Source: Rhizobium laguerreae (GTDB lineage: Bacteria > Pseudomonadota > Alphaproteobacteria > Rhizobiales > Rhizobiaceae). From it: DNA of 64,000 nt. Both the position numbers and the translations under genes were made by a program. The stretch covers positions 868,001 to 932,000 of the forward strand of contig NZ_MRDM01000014.1 in NCBI RefSeq assembly GCF_002008165.1, given 5' to 3'. Positions 43,381 through 50,639 of the stretch are shown in pieces. The notes below the pieces were generated by a model, which did not search any database, was not told the DNA's origin, and saw only the letters and a program-made list of their open reading frames with translations. Positions within the stretch are counted from its first letter, which is position 1; each line of letters starts with the position of its first letter.

Positions 43381-43403
43381 GCACGCGCAGTGCTCACCGG
43401 CTT
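43371..43403 (-). terminator. Terminator of ridA, lying within the end of the TPP-enzyme gene
   Basis: Perfect 14-bp stem AAGCCGGTGAGCAC / GTGCTCACCGGCTT with a 5-nt loop; on the minus strand it is followed by TTTTTGTTTG. Its left arm is the last three codons of the plus-strand gene, including its stop. On the plus strand only CTTC follows, so termination there is weaker. Confidence 0.8.
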
Positions 43404-43425
43404 CAGGTAATCGGAATGGTGCGAC

Positions 43426-43770
43426 TTAGTCGAGTGCGGCCGTGACGATGAACTCGACCTTGTATTTGGGCGCTGCGAGCTTGGCTTCGCTGGTGGCGCG
43501 GGCCGGCGGATTGGCCGGATCGATCCAGCCTTCCCAGACGGCGTTCATCTCGGCGAAATCGGCGATGTCGGCGAGGTAGATGATCGTCTGCAGGATCTTC
43601 GACTTGCTGCTGCCGGATGCAGCCAGCAGGCGGTCGACTTCGGCAAGCGAGGACTTGCACTGATCGGTGACGCTTTCGCCCTCGCCGACTTGGCCTGCGA
43701 GATAGACTGTATTGCCGTGGATGACGGCGCCGCTCATGCGCGCGCCGACGTCGATACGCTTGATGCTCAT
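43426..43770 (-). CDS. RidA family protein (YjgF/YER057c/UK114)
   Basis: 114-residue trimeric enamine/imine deaminase-type protein. Family features are GNTVYLAGQVGEG, QTIIYLADIADFAEMNAVWEGWID and the C-terminal VEFIVTAALD; the key Arg is in PARATSEAKLAAP (PxR motif). It removes reactive 2-aminoacrylate-like intermediates made by PLP enzymes. Start ATG 43770 or 43773 (tandem ATGs) follows GGAG. Same strand as and 73 bp after the DUF442 gene. Confidence 0.9.
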   Translation of the reverse strand: MSIKRIDVGARMSGAVIHGNTVYLAGQVGEGESVTDQCKSSLAEVDRLLAASGSSKSKILQTIIYLADIADFAEMNAVWEGWIDPANPPARATSEAKLAAPKYKVEFIVTAALD

Positions 43771-43843
43771 CATAGTCTCCTGAGTGAATGGAAGGTGGCG
43801 GCGCTGAGGTTTAGCGCCGGAAAATTTGCACCTGGAACGGGGC

Positions 43844-44182
43844 TCAATTGCGGATGTGGTGTGTCTTCTGGTAGATCGCCGTCGAGCGTGCGCCGGAACG
43901 GCAATAGCCAAGCATCGGCCGCGGAAATTCGTTGAGCGCGTCGACCATGCCCTGCACGGCTTCCTCGGTCACGCCCATCGGCCCAACAGGCACATGGGCA
44001 ATTTCGAGACCTAGCTCCCTCGCGCGCGCCTCGATGACGGAGAACGACGTCTGGTCGGGACTTTCGTGGTCGGGACGGTGGCAGACGATCGATTTGAAGC
44101 CCAGCGCCTTGATCTCGTCGAGCTCCTCAAGCGTGATCTGGCCCGAAACCGAATATTCATCGTCGATCTGGCGAATATCCAT
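43844..44182 (-). CDS. DUF442 / TIGR01244 small phosphatase-fold protein
   Basis: 112-residue protein with the layout of the N-terminal domain of Blh (beta-lactamase hydrolase-like, bifunctional sulfur transferase/dioxygenase): SVSGQITLEELDEIKALGFKSIVCHRPDHE and the CX5R P-loop YCRSGARSTAIYQ (Cys 94). It is stand-alone here, without the metallo-beta-lactamase domain. Stand-alone forms are annotated as phosphatases or sulfurtransferases; activity is unproven. No signal peptide. Upstream of ridA, possibly one transcript. Confidence 0.82.
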   Translation of the reverse strand: MDIRQIDDEYSVSGQITLEELDEIKALGFKSIVCHRPDHESPDQTSFSVIEARARELGLEIAHVPVGPMGVTEEAVQGMVDALNEFPRPMLGYCRSGARSTAIYQKTHHIRN

Positions 44183-44253
44183 CGTCTTGTCTCCTCAAAA
44201 ATCTTGGGCTGAAGGTCTACGACGGAGGTCTGCCAGCGTCAACAACACTTCGC

Positions 44254-45093
44254 TCACAGGAAGGCAAAGGTCAGCGCATAGCGGCGGCTCTCGCCAGGCG
44301 CCAGCATTTTGAATTCACCGGCTGCCTCAAGCTCGTCACGCGATATCCAGCGATGCGAAACCGGCTCGATGCCGATGATATGGGCCGGCGCCTTCTGGTT
44401 CCGCCAGACCTGCAGATAGGGTAGCGTGTCGGCGCGGAAGCGCACGCGCAGCGTCCTGCCGCCGATTGCGGCGATCGGTCCGAGGCGGACCTCCGCGAAA
44501 CCCGCCTCCGTCGCCGGCGCCGCGACGCAGAAGATGCCGCCAGGCTCTTCGCCGAAGGCCCAGGGGAAACCGCCATTTTCCAGCATCCGGCCTTCGAGCC
44601 GTGTGCCGTCGTCCAGCCATTTGCCGCCGGTGTTCATGTGATACATGAGGAAGGTCGGCACCGTCCGATCGCTCATATTGACGACCCGGTCCTCGAGCCG
44701 CACTTCGCCGGTCGCACCATCGATCCGCCACAGCCGCTCGAGGCGCTGCGGCAGTCCCTCGACGGTAGTGATGTCGATATCGGCCCGGCATTCGGCATTG
44801 CCGTTCTCGAACTTCGTCCACAGCACCTTTGCCGCATGACCGGAGGCCGATCCGTGCAGCGGATAGACGTTGCCGTCGTCCCGGCCGGGGATCGGCTGGC
44901 GGTGGCGGATATGGTCTGGCCCACAGGTGAACAGGAAACCCTCGAGCGAGTGATCGATTCGCGGGTCGCCGTCATCGGGAATGGCGCGTTTCGGGGCAAT
45001 GTCAACGCCTTCGACGATGCATCCGCCGATATCCAGCACCGATGTTTCGTCCAGCATCAGGCGCGGCCCGCTTGCGGCGGCAAATTCTATCAT
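44254..45093 (-). CDS. Aldose 1-epimerase-like protein (DUF4432 type)
   Basis: 279-residue beta-sandwich protein of the galactose-mutarotase superfamily. Recognisable stretches are YPLHGSASGHAAKVLW (substrate His), FLMYHMNTGGKWL and IIGIEPVSHRWISRDEL carrying the catalytic Glu. Proteins of this kind act on sugar anomers; substrate unknown. ATG 45093 follows GAGGAGACC. It is followed by 72 bp to the DUF442 gene on the same strand. Confidence 0.8.
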   Translation of the reverse strand: MIEFAAASGPRLMLDETSVLDIGGCIVEGVDIAPKRAIPDDGDPRIDHSLEGFLFTCGPDHIRHRQPIPGRDDGNVYPLHGSASGHAAKVLWTKFENGNAECRADIDITTVEGLPQRLERLWRIDGATGEVRLEDRVVNMSDRTVPTFLMYHMNTGGKWLDDGTRLEGRMLENGGFPWAFGEEPGGIFCVAAPATEAGFAEVRLGPIAAIGGRTLRVRFRADTLPYLQVWRNQKAPAHIIGIEPVSHRWISRDELEAAGEFKMLAPGESRRYALTFAFL

Positions 45094-45120
45094 CACGGTC
45101 TCCTCAGGGATTATCGACTC

Positions 45121-45165
45121 TTTAGCGCCGTGCGTCCTTCCGGACGCCACAAAGGACGCTCTAAC
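45121..45165. repeat. Rhizobial palindromic intergenic repeat, copy 2
   Basis: Reverse complement of the element at 3669-3714: GTTAGAGCGTCCTTTGTG then CGTCCGGAAGGACG then CGGCGCTAAA. Differences are one inserted base and the right outer arm. Confidence 0.8.
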
Positions 45166-45179
45166 TCTTTGAATCCTCC

Positions 45180-45223
45180 CATCGTCCTTTCCGAAATCGG
45201 TTCCGATTTCGGAAAGGACGATG
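45180..45223. repeat. 44-bp perfect palindrome
   Basis: Two exactly complementary 21-bp arms (starting CATCGTCCTTTCCGAAATC) separated by only TT. It would extrude as a near-loopless hairpin. It lies 15 bp from the repeat at 45121. Confidence 0.9.
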
Positions 45224-45449
45224 CGCTAGCGTTAGGTTTCACGCCGCCATTCGTCAATCAGTGCGGCTCCTATCTTGTGTTTTTGCAGCAACCGTGAATT
45301 TTGCGGAACTGACACAAGGACGCAAACGTTTATGAGTAAAAGGAAATCTTAGTGATTTTCATATTTTGTTCAGCACGCTTTCATAAATTCCACACTAGCG
45401 TCAAAATTCGCAGGTGTGTGTCTGCCAGTCACTGATCGAGGTATGATAC

Positions 45450-46850
45450 GTGGATCGCTTTTTGAAGTCGGCATTTTGTCTCGCGGCCGTCCTGGCTGCT
45501 CTTGCGGCTACAGCGCCGCAGGCAGGCGCGCAGCAGTTCCGCGATCGCCGCCAGAGCGATATCGTGCTTGTGACGCCGAGCGGCGAAATCCTCGACTATG
45601 TTCCAGCCGGCTATATCTACGCCCGCGACCGTAGCGGCAATCGCGTCTTGATCGACGACTATGGCAACGTCGTCGCCACCGAGATGCGCGCCCGCGGCTA
45701 TTATCCGCCGCGGCCCGGCCCGCGCGAAGTCTATAACGACCAATACGGCAACGACCCCTATTATTCCGACAACAATCCCTATGGCGATACGCGTTATTCC
45801 GAGCGCGGCGCCGTCACCGGCGGCATACCGCGCGATGCCGCGATCGAGCGCCAGCCGCTCGGCGACCAGCCCTATCCCGAGGATAACAGCATCGGCAATC
45901 CGCAGCCCGGCGACGATTATGCCTCGATCGATCCCGACCAGCAGATCCCGCCCGCCGATCAGCCGATGGCCCCACCCGATGAACCTGTCATCACGCTGAA
46001 CAACAAATCGAAGCCGGAGATCGTCGCATTGCAGGTCTTCCTCGACCGCGCCGGCGTCTCCCCCGGCGTCATCGACGGCCATATGGGTTCGAACGTCACC
46101 AAGGCGATCTTAGCCTACGATCAGATGACCGGCTCGAAGCTCGATCCGAACAACACCGACGCCATTCTGGAAGAGCTGCGCATGACCGGCGGGCTGCCCG
46201 TCGTCAGCTATACGATCACGCCGGCCGATGCGGCCGGCCCCTTCGTCGCCGCGATTCCGGAAGACTATTCGCATAAGGCGCTGCTGCCGTCGCTGGCTTA
46301 CACCTCGACCACCGAGATGCTCGCCGAGCGTTTCCACATGGATGAGGCTTTCCTTAAGGAGATGAACCCCGGCGCCGACTTCACCGTTCCCGGCACCGTC
46401 ATCAAGGTCGTCAATCCAGGCGAGCCGAAGAGCGGCGCGGTCGCCCGCATCATCGCCGACAAGGGCCGTAAGCAGGTCTTCGCTTATGACGGCGCCGGCA
46501 ATCTGCTTGCCGCCTATCCGGCGTCGATCGGCTCCACCGATACCCCCTCTCCGTCAGGCACGGTCAACGTCGAGCGCGTCGCATTCAATCCCGGCTACAC
46601 CTACAATCCGAAGATCAATTTCCAGCAGGGCGCCAATGACAAGATCCTCAATATTCCGCCCGGCCCGAACGGTCCCGTCGGCACCGTCTGGATGGCGCTT
46701 TCCAGGCCGACCTACGGCATCCATGGCACGCCCGAGCCCTCGAAGATCGGCCGCACCCAGAGCCACGGCTGCATCCGTCTGACCAACTGGGATGCCACCG
46801 AGCTTGCCAAGATGGTCAAGCCGGGAGTGACGGTCGAATTCGTCGACTGA
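45450..46850 (+). CDS. L,D-transpeptidase (YkuD) with peptidoglycan-binding domain
   Basis: 466-residue periplasmic enzyme forming 3-3 cross-links or anchoring proteins to the wall. It has a signal peptide (MDRFLKSAFCLAAVLAALAATAPQAGAQ), a Tyr/Pro/Asp-rich segment (about 85-175), a PG_binding domain (EIVALQVFLDRAGVSPGVIDG), and a YkuD domain with YGIHGTPEP (His near 424) and SHGCIRLTNWD (catalytic Cys near 441). GTG 45450 is taken as start since it heads the signal peptide; an ATG 7 bp earlier is in another frame. L,D-transpeptidation is prominent in Rhizobiales. Confidence 0.93.
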   Translation: MDRFLKSAFCLAAVLAALAATAPQAGAQQFRDRRQSDIVLVTPSGEILDYVPAGYIYARDRSGNRVLIDDYGNVVATEMRARGYYPPRPGPREVYNDQYGNDPYYSDNNPYGDTRYSERGAVTGGIPRDAAIERQPLGDQPYPEDNSIGNPQPGDDYASIDPDQQIPPADQPMAPPDEPVITLNNKSKPEIVALQVFLDRAGVSPGVIDGHMGSNVTKAILAYDQMTGSKLDPNNTDAILEELRMTGGLPVVSYTITPADAAGPFVAAIPEDYSHKALLPSLAYTSTTEMLAERFHMDEAFLKEMNPGADFTVPGTVIKVVNPGEPKSGAVARIIADKGRKQVFAYDGAGNLLAAYPASIGSTDTPSPSGTVNVERVAFNPGYTYNPKINFQQGANDKILNIPPGPNGPVGTVWMALSRPTYGIHGTPEPSKIGRTQSHGCIRLTNWDATELAKMVKPGVTVEFVD

Positions 46851-46868
46851 AGTCATTCTCGCGATAAC

Positions 46869-46909
46869 AACGACAAGGCCGCCGAATCGCTCCGGCGGCC
46901 TTGTCGTTT
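46869..46909. terminator. Bidirectional terminator
   Basis: AACGACAAGGCCGCC / GGCGGCCTTGTCGTTT, 13+ bp stem between the convergent L,D-transpeptidase and ParA-like genes, with T tract on the plus side and A-rich flank on the other. Confidence 0.85.
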
Positions 46910-46921
46910 CATACGGAATAT

Positions 46922-47635
46922 TCAGGCGGCGGAGCGGACCATCGGGCTTGTCACGCGGGCGGATGCCGTCAGCCTCACCGGCAGCTTGCGCATCATTTCC
47001 TCGGCAAAACAGGTAGCGTTTTCCCGGGCCTTGTCGAGATTGCTGACGCGTGTGGGATCGATCGTGTGCAGCGTACCGCCACAGTCGAAGATGTCGCGGA
47101 AGGCGGAGCGTTCGATAATAGCGGTATCGAGCACCGGCACATGCCGCTCGCTGAGTAGTGACTTGACGACTTGCAGCGCCCGCGTCGTTACCATCGAATT
47201 GACGCGGGTGAGCACCACCGAATGGCCGATCTTGATGCCAGCCTTCTCGTCCAGATACTGCAGCAGTTCGAGTACCTGCGCGCCGCCGCGCGCATCCATC
47301 GCGCAGCCCTGAATGGGAATCAGCACATGGTCGGAAAGGCCGACGGCGGTAGCAAGCAGCGGATTGCGCGCACCCGGCAGGTCGACGATGAAGTAGTCGG
47401 TATTGTGCTTGTTCTCGCTGATATGCAGCGGCAGAGACGCAGTCGTCACGAAATCGATCACCGAAACATTGGGCACATGACCTGATATTTCGTGCCAGCG
47501 CGAAATCCAGTGCTGCGGGTCGGCGTCGAGAATGGTGACGCGATAACCTTTGCGGGCAAGCTCGGTCGCGAGCAGCAGAACAGCGGTCGTTTTGCCGGCG
47601 CCGCCCTTGGTATTTGCGAATGTGATGACAGGCAT
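46922..47635 (-). CDS. Orphan ParA/VirC1-like ATPase
   Basis: 237-residue P-loop ATPase of the ParA/MinD superfamily with the deviant Walker A KGGAGKTT (about 10-17), ILDADPQHWISRWHEI (Walker A') and FIVDLPGARNPL (Walker B). Its C-terminal half (HVPVLDTAIIERSAFRDIF, ENATCFAEEMMRKL) resembles VirC1, the T-DNA-associated ParA-like protein of Agrobacterium. No parB-like partner is adjacent. Role in positioning of a chromosome- or membrane-linked cargo is possible but unproved. Confidence 0.85.
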   Translation of the reverse strand: MPVITFANTKGGAGKTTAVLLLATELARKGYRVTILDADPQHWISRWHEISGHVPNVSVIDFVTTASLPLHISENKHNTDYFIVDLPGARNPLLATAVGLSDHVLIPIQGCAMDARGGAQVLELLQYLDEKAGIKIGHSVVLTRVNSMVTTRALQVVKSLLSERHVPVLDTAIIERSAFRDIFDCGGTLHTIDPTRVSNLDKARENATCFAEEMMRKLPVRLTASARVTSPMVRSAA

Positions 47636-47775
47636 GTTCGGTCCTCAGAAGGGATGGTGCGAGCTGGAATCGCTCTTTTACGCACCGTCGGAGCATCGTG
47701 CGGTTAATGCATCCTTTCTAATCATGGTTAACAAATTCGAAACACGCGCGGCGAAATTGCAGCCGGTATTTTTCA

Positions 47776-47795
47776 CATCCCTAAAAATAGGGATG
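47776..47795. other. Short perfect hairpin between the alcohol dehydrogenase and ParA-like genes
   Basis: CATCCCTA-AAAA-TAGGGATG, an 8-bp perfect stem. It is not followed by a T tract on either strand, so it is more likely an operator or RNA structure than a terminator. Confidence 0.5.
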
Positions 47796-47807
47796 CCACC
47801 GAAACGT

Positions 47808-47838
47808 AAAAAGCCCGGAAAACCATGGTTTTCCGGGC
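47808..47838 (-). terminator. Terminator of the alcohol dehydrogenase operon
   Basis: GCCCGGAAAACC / GGTTTTCCGGGC 12-bp perfect stem with AT loop, then TTTTTACG on the minus strand. It ends the five-gene minus-strand unit that starts at 54605. Confidence 0.85.
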
Positions 47839-47864
47839 CAGTCTGTAGGTCCGCTCTTATGTTG

Positions 47865-49016
47865 TCAGAAACAATCCCTGAACAGGGCCTTGGTATTTTC
47901 GAGTGTCATTGCAACCGGGTTGCCGCCGGCGCTCGGATCTTCGATCGCCATGGCCGACAATTCGTCGATGCGGTCGTCAGCGATTCCCATCGCCGACAGC
48001 GTCTCCGGCACGCCGAGTTCGGAGCGGAGCTTCAGCACATAATCGTAGAACCCGTCAAAACCGCCCGAAATGCCGAGATAGGCCGCGGCACGGCCGATCT
48101 TCTCCTCGATCGCCTTCCGGTTAAAACGCAGCACCGCCGGCATCACCACCGCATTGGTCATGCCGTGATGGGTGTTGTAGACCGCGCCGATCGGGTGCGA
48201 CAGCGCGTGAATGGCGCCGAGCCCCTTCTGGAAGGCGACCGCGCCCATGGCAGCCGCCGCCATCATGTTGGCCCGGGCTTCGAGATCTGTGCCTTCCCGA
48301 TAGGCGCGCGGCAGGAATTCCTTCACGAGCCGCATGCCTTCCAGCGCGATGCCGGCTGACATCGGGTGATAGAAGGGCGAGGAATAGGCCTCCAGGCAAT
48401 GGGCGAAGGCATCCATGCCGGTGCCGGCGGTGATGATCTTCGGCATGCCGACCGTCAGTTCCGGATCTGAAATGACGACACCAGGCAGGAACCTCGGATG
48501 GAAGATGATCTTCTTCACATGCGTTTCGGAATTGGTGATGACGCTGGCGCGCCCGACTTCCGAACCGGTGCCTGCCGTTGTCGGCACCGCCACGATCGGG
48601 GCGATGCCCTCAAGGCTCGCACGTGTCCACCAGTCGCCGATATCTTCGAAGTCCCAGACCGGCCGCGTCTGGCCGGCCATGAAGGCGACGCACTTGCCGA
48701 GATCGAGGCCGGAGCCGCCGCCGAAGGCGACGACGCCGTCATGGCCGCCGTCCTTGAAGGCCCTGACGCCGGCTTCGAGGTTCTTCTCGTTCGGGTTCGG
48801 ATCGACATCGGCAAAGATTGCGCGGCCGAGACCGGCATCTTCGAGGATATCGAGCGCAGTCTTGGTGATCGCCATCGAGGCAAGGCCACGGTCGGTGACG
48901 AGCAGCGGCTTCTTGATGCCGAGGCTTTTGCAGGCGTCGGCCACTTCCGCGATGCGGCCCCGACCGAGCTTGACCGATGTCGGATAGCTCCAGTTTGCGG
49001 TGATGTTGCTGCTCAT
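47865..49016 (-). CDS. Iron-containing alcohol dehydrogenase (group III)
   Basis: 383-residue NAD(P)-dependent Fe-ADH. Features: LLVTDRGLA, GGGSGLDLGKCVA (nucleotide site), PTTAGTGSEV, GTGMDAFAHCLEAY and HALSHPIGAVYNTHHG, the last two carrying the metal-binding Asp/His residues. It converts an alcohol to an aldehyde or the reverse. ATG 49016 overlaps the aldehyde dehydrogenase stop (ATGA), so these two enzymes are made together; the alcohol product would feed directly into the aldehyde step. Substrate is unknown; see the finding on the gamma-glutamyl pathway. Confidence 0.93.
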   Translation of the reverse strand: MSSNITANWSYPTSVKLGRGRIAEVADACKSLGIKKPLLVTDRGLASMAITKTALDILEDAGLGRAIFADVDPNPNEKNLEAGVRAFKDGGHDGVVAFGGGSGLDLGKCVAFMAGQTRPVWDFEDIGDWWTRASLEGIAPIVAVPTTAGTGSEVGRASVITNSETHVKKIIFHPRFLPGVVISDPELTVGMPKIITAGTGMDAFAHCLEAYSSPFYHPMSAGIALEGMRLVKEFLPRAYREGTDLEARANMMAAAAMGAVAFQKGLGAIHALSHPIGAVYNTHHGMTNAVVMPAVLRFNRKAIEEKIGRAAAYLGISGGFDGFYDYVLKLRSELGVPETLSAMGIADDRIDELSAMAIEDPSAGGNPVAMTLENTKALFRDCF

Positions 49017-50398
49017 GCTGTGACTTTCTTCAGATGGAAGGATTTCGGACGCGTCAGATTGTGGAAGCCGATGATCGACAGCGAGCCACCGCGGCCGGTT
49101 TCCTTGACACCGGTCCAGCACAGCGCCGGGTCGAGATAGTCGGCGCGGTTCATGAAAACGGTGCCGGTTTCGATCTCGCGGCCGAGCCGCCCTGCCCGCT
49201 CGGCATCCCTGGTCCATAGCGAGGCCGTCAGCCCGTACTGGCTGTCGTTCATCAAAGCGAGTGCCTCCTCGTCGCTCTTCACCTTCATGATGCCGACCGC
49301 CGGACCGAAAGTCTCTTCGCGCATGAAGGCCATGGAATGGTCGACATCGACAAGAATCTGCGGTGCGAGATAGGCGCCGCCGTCATCCTGGGGGAAAAGT
49401 TTGGGATCGACAAGCGCTTTGGCGCCCTTCGAAATCGCATCGGCGATCTGCTCGCGCACCACCTTCGCGAAGCGCTTATGCGCCATCGGCCCGAGCGAGG
49501 TTTCCGGATCGAGCGGATTGCCGAGCTTGTAGTTCGACACCCAGGCAACCGATTTTTCGACGAAGGCGTCATAGAGCGATTCATGCACGTAGATGCGCTC
49601 GATGCCGCAGCAGCACTGGCCGGAATTATAGGTCGCGCCGTCCATCAGCGTGTCGACGGCCGCCTCGAGATCGGCGTCCTCCATGACATAACCCGGATCC
49701 TTGCCGCCAAGTTCGAGGCCGAGGCCGGTGAAGGTGCCGGCAGCCGCCCGCTCCATCGAGCGCCCGCCCTCGACCGATCCGGTGAAGTTGACGAAATTGA
49801 AGCTGCCGGCGGCAATCAGCGCCGATGTCGTTTCATGATCGAGGAAGACGTTCTGGAACACATCCTCGGGAACGCCGGCCTCGGTGAAGGCCTGCACCAG
49901 CCGCTCGCCGACCAGCAGCGTCTGCGAGGCATGTTTCAGCACCACCGTATTGCCGGCCATCAGTGCCGGCGCGATCGTATTGATCGCCGTCATATACGGA
50001 TAGTTCCACGGCGCGACGACGAAGACGACGCCATGCGCTTCGCGCTCGATGCGCCGCTCGAAACGATCGCTCTCCTCGACGACAACAGGCGCCAGCGCAT
50101 CCGCCGCGATCGAAGCGACATAGTTGGAACGCTCGTTGAAGCCCTTGTATTCGCCGCCATACTTGACCGGCCGGCCCATCTGCCAGCCAAGCTCCGGCAC
50201 GACGACGTCGGACATTTCGTTCAGCCGCGCAGCACCCTTCAGCACCAGCTGCACACGCTCTTCGAGCGGCCGTTTCGCCCAGGCCTTCTGCGCCTTGCGG
50301 GCGCGCGCCACGACATCCTTGGCGGCATCGAGAGAAAGGGCTGCGCGCTCGGCATAGACCGACCCGTCAACCGGTGAAATGCATTGGATCATTGCCAT
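49013..50398 (-). CDS. Aldehyde dehydrogenase family protein
   Basis: 461-residue NAD(P)-dependent enzyme oxidising an aldehyde to an acid. Landmarks: VVAPWNYPYMTAINTIAPALMAGNTVVLKHASQT (cofactor site), FTGSVEGGRSMERAAA, LELGGKDPGYV (catalytic Glu), the active site Cys in NSGQCCCGIERIYV, and ETFGPAVGIMKV. The triple Cys is unusual but the second position fits the nucleophile. ATG 50398 follows CAGGAAC. It is upstream of the Fe-ADH and downstream of the GS-like ligase. Confidence 0.94.
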   Translation of the reverse strand: MAMIQCISPVDGSVYAERAALSLDAAKDVVARARKAQKAWAKRPLEERVQLVLKGAARLNEMSDVVVPELGWQMGRPVKYGGEYKGFNERSNYVASIAADALAPVVVEESDRFERRIEREAHGVVFVVAPWNYPYMTAINTIAPALMAGNTVVLKHASQTLLVGERLVQAFTEAGVPEDVFQNVFLDHETTSALIAAGSFNFVNFTGSVEGGRSMERAAAGTFTGLGLELGGKDPGYVMEDADLEAAVDTLMDGATYNSGQCCCGIERIYVHESLYDAFVEKSVAWVSNYKLGNPLDPETSLGPMAHKRFAKVVREQIADAISKGAKALVDPKLFPQDDGGAYLAPQILVDVDHSMAFMREETFGPAVGIMKVKSDEEALALMNDSQYGLTASLWTRDAERAGRLGREIETGTVFMNRADYLDPALCWTGVKETGRGGSLSIIGFHNLTRPKSFHLKKVTA

Positions 50399-50443
50399 GA
50401 TCTGTTCCTGTCCTCGTATCTTCAAAATTTGAGTGAGGCCGTG

Positions 50444-50620
50444 GCCCCTCATCCGCCTGCCGGCACCTTCTCCCCGTAAACGGGGCGAAGGGGATATGCC
50501 GCACCGGCTTTCCCAACATCGACGCTGCGTTTGGCACGTCCCCTCTCCCCGTTTTTACGGGGGTCCGTAGGACGGGTCGAGACCAGTGGCTCGACCCCGG
50601 CAAGGTTAGGGTGAGGGGCA
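50444..50620. repeat. Rhizobial intergenic element (CCCCTCATCCGCC...TGAGGGGC)
   Basis: About 177 bp with short inverted ends (GCCCCTCA / TGAGGGGC), internal hairpins CTCCCCGTAAACGGGG and CTCCCCGTTTTTACGGGG, and the typical rhizobial phrase CCTCATCCGCCTGCCGGCAC. Such elements are widespread between genes in Rhizobiales. It sits between the aldehyde dehydrogenase and GS-like genes of one probable operon and may weaken or stabilise the distal message. Confidence 0.8.
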
Positions 50621-50639
50621 AGCAAATCGCAAATGCCTA

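Larger units (their letters stand above)
45094..45449. other. Intergenic region with two palindromic elements
   Basis: About 356 bp. Left half contains the two repeats at 45121 and 45180; right half is AT-rich (45290-45400) and must contain the promoter of the L,D-transpeptidase gene. No RNA gene was recognised. Confidence 0.6.
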
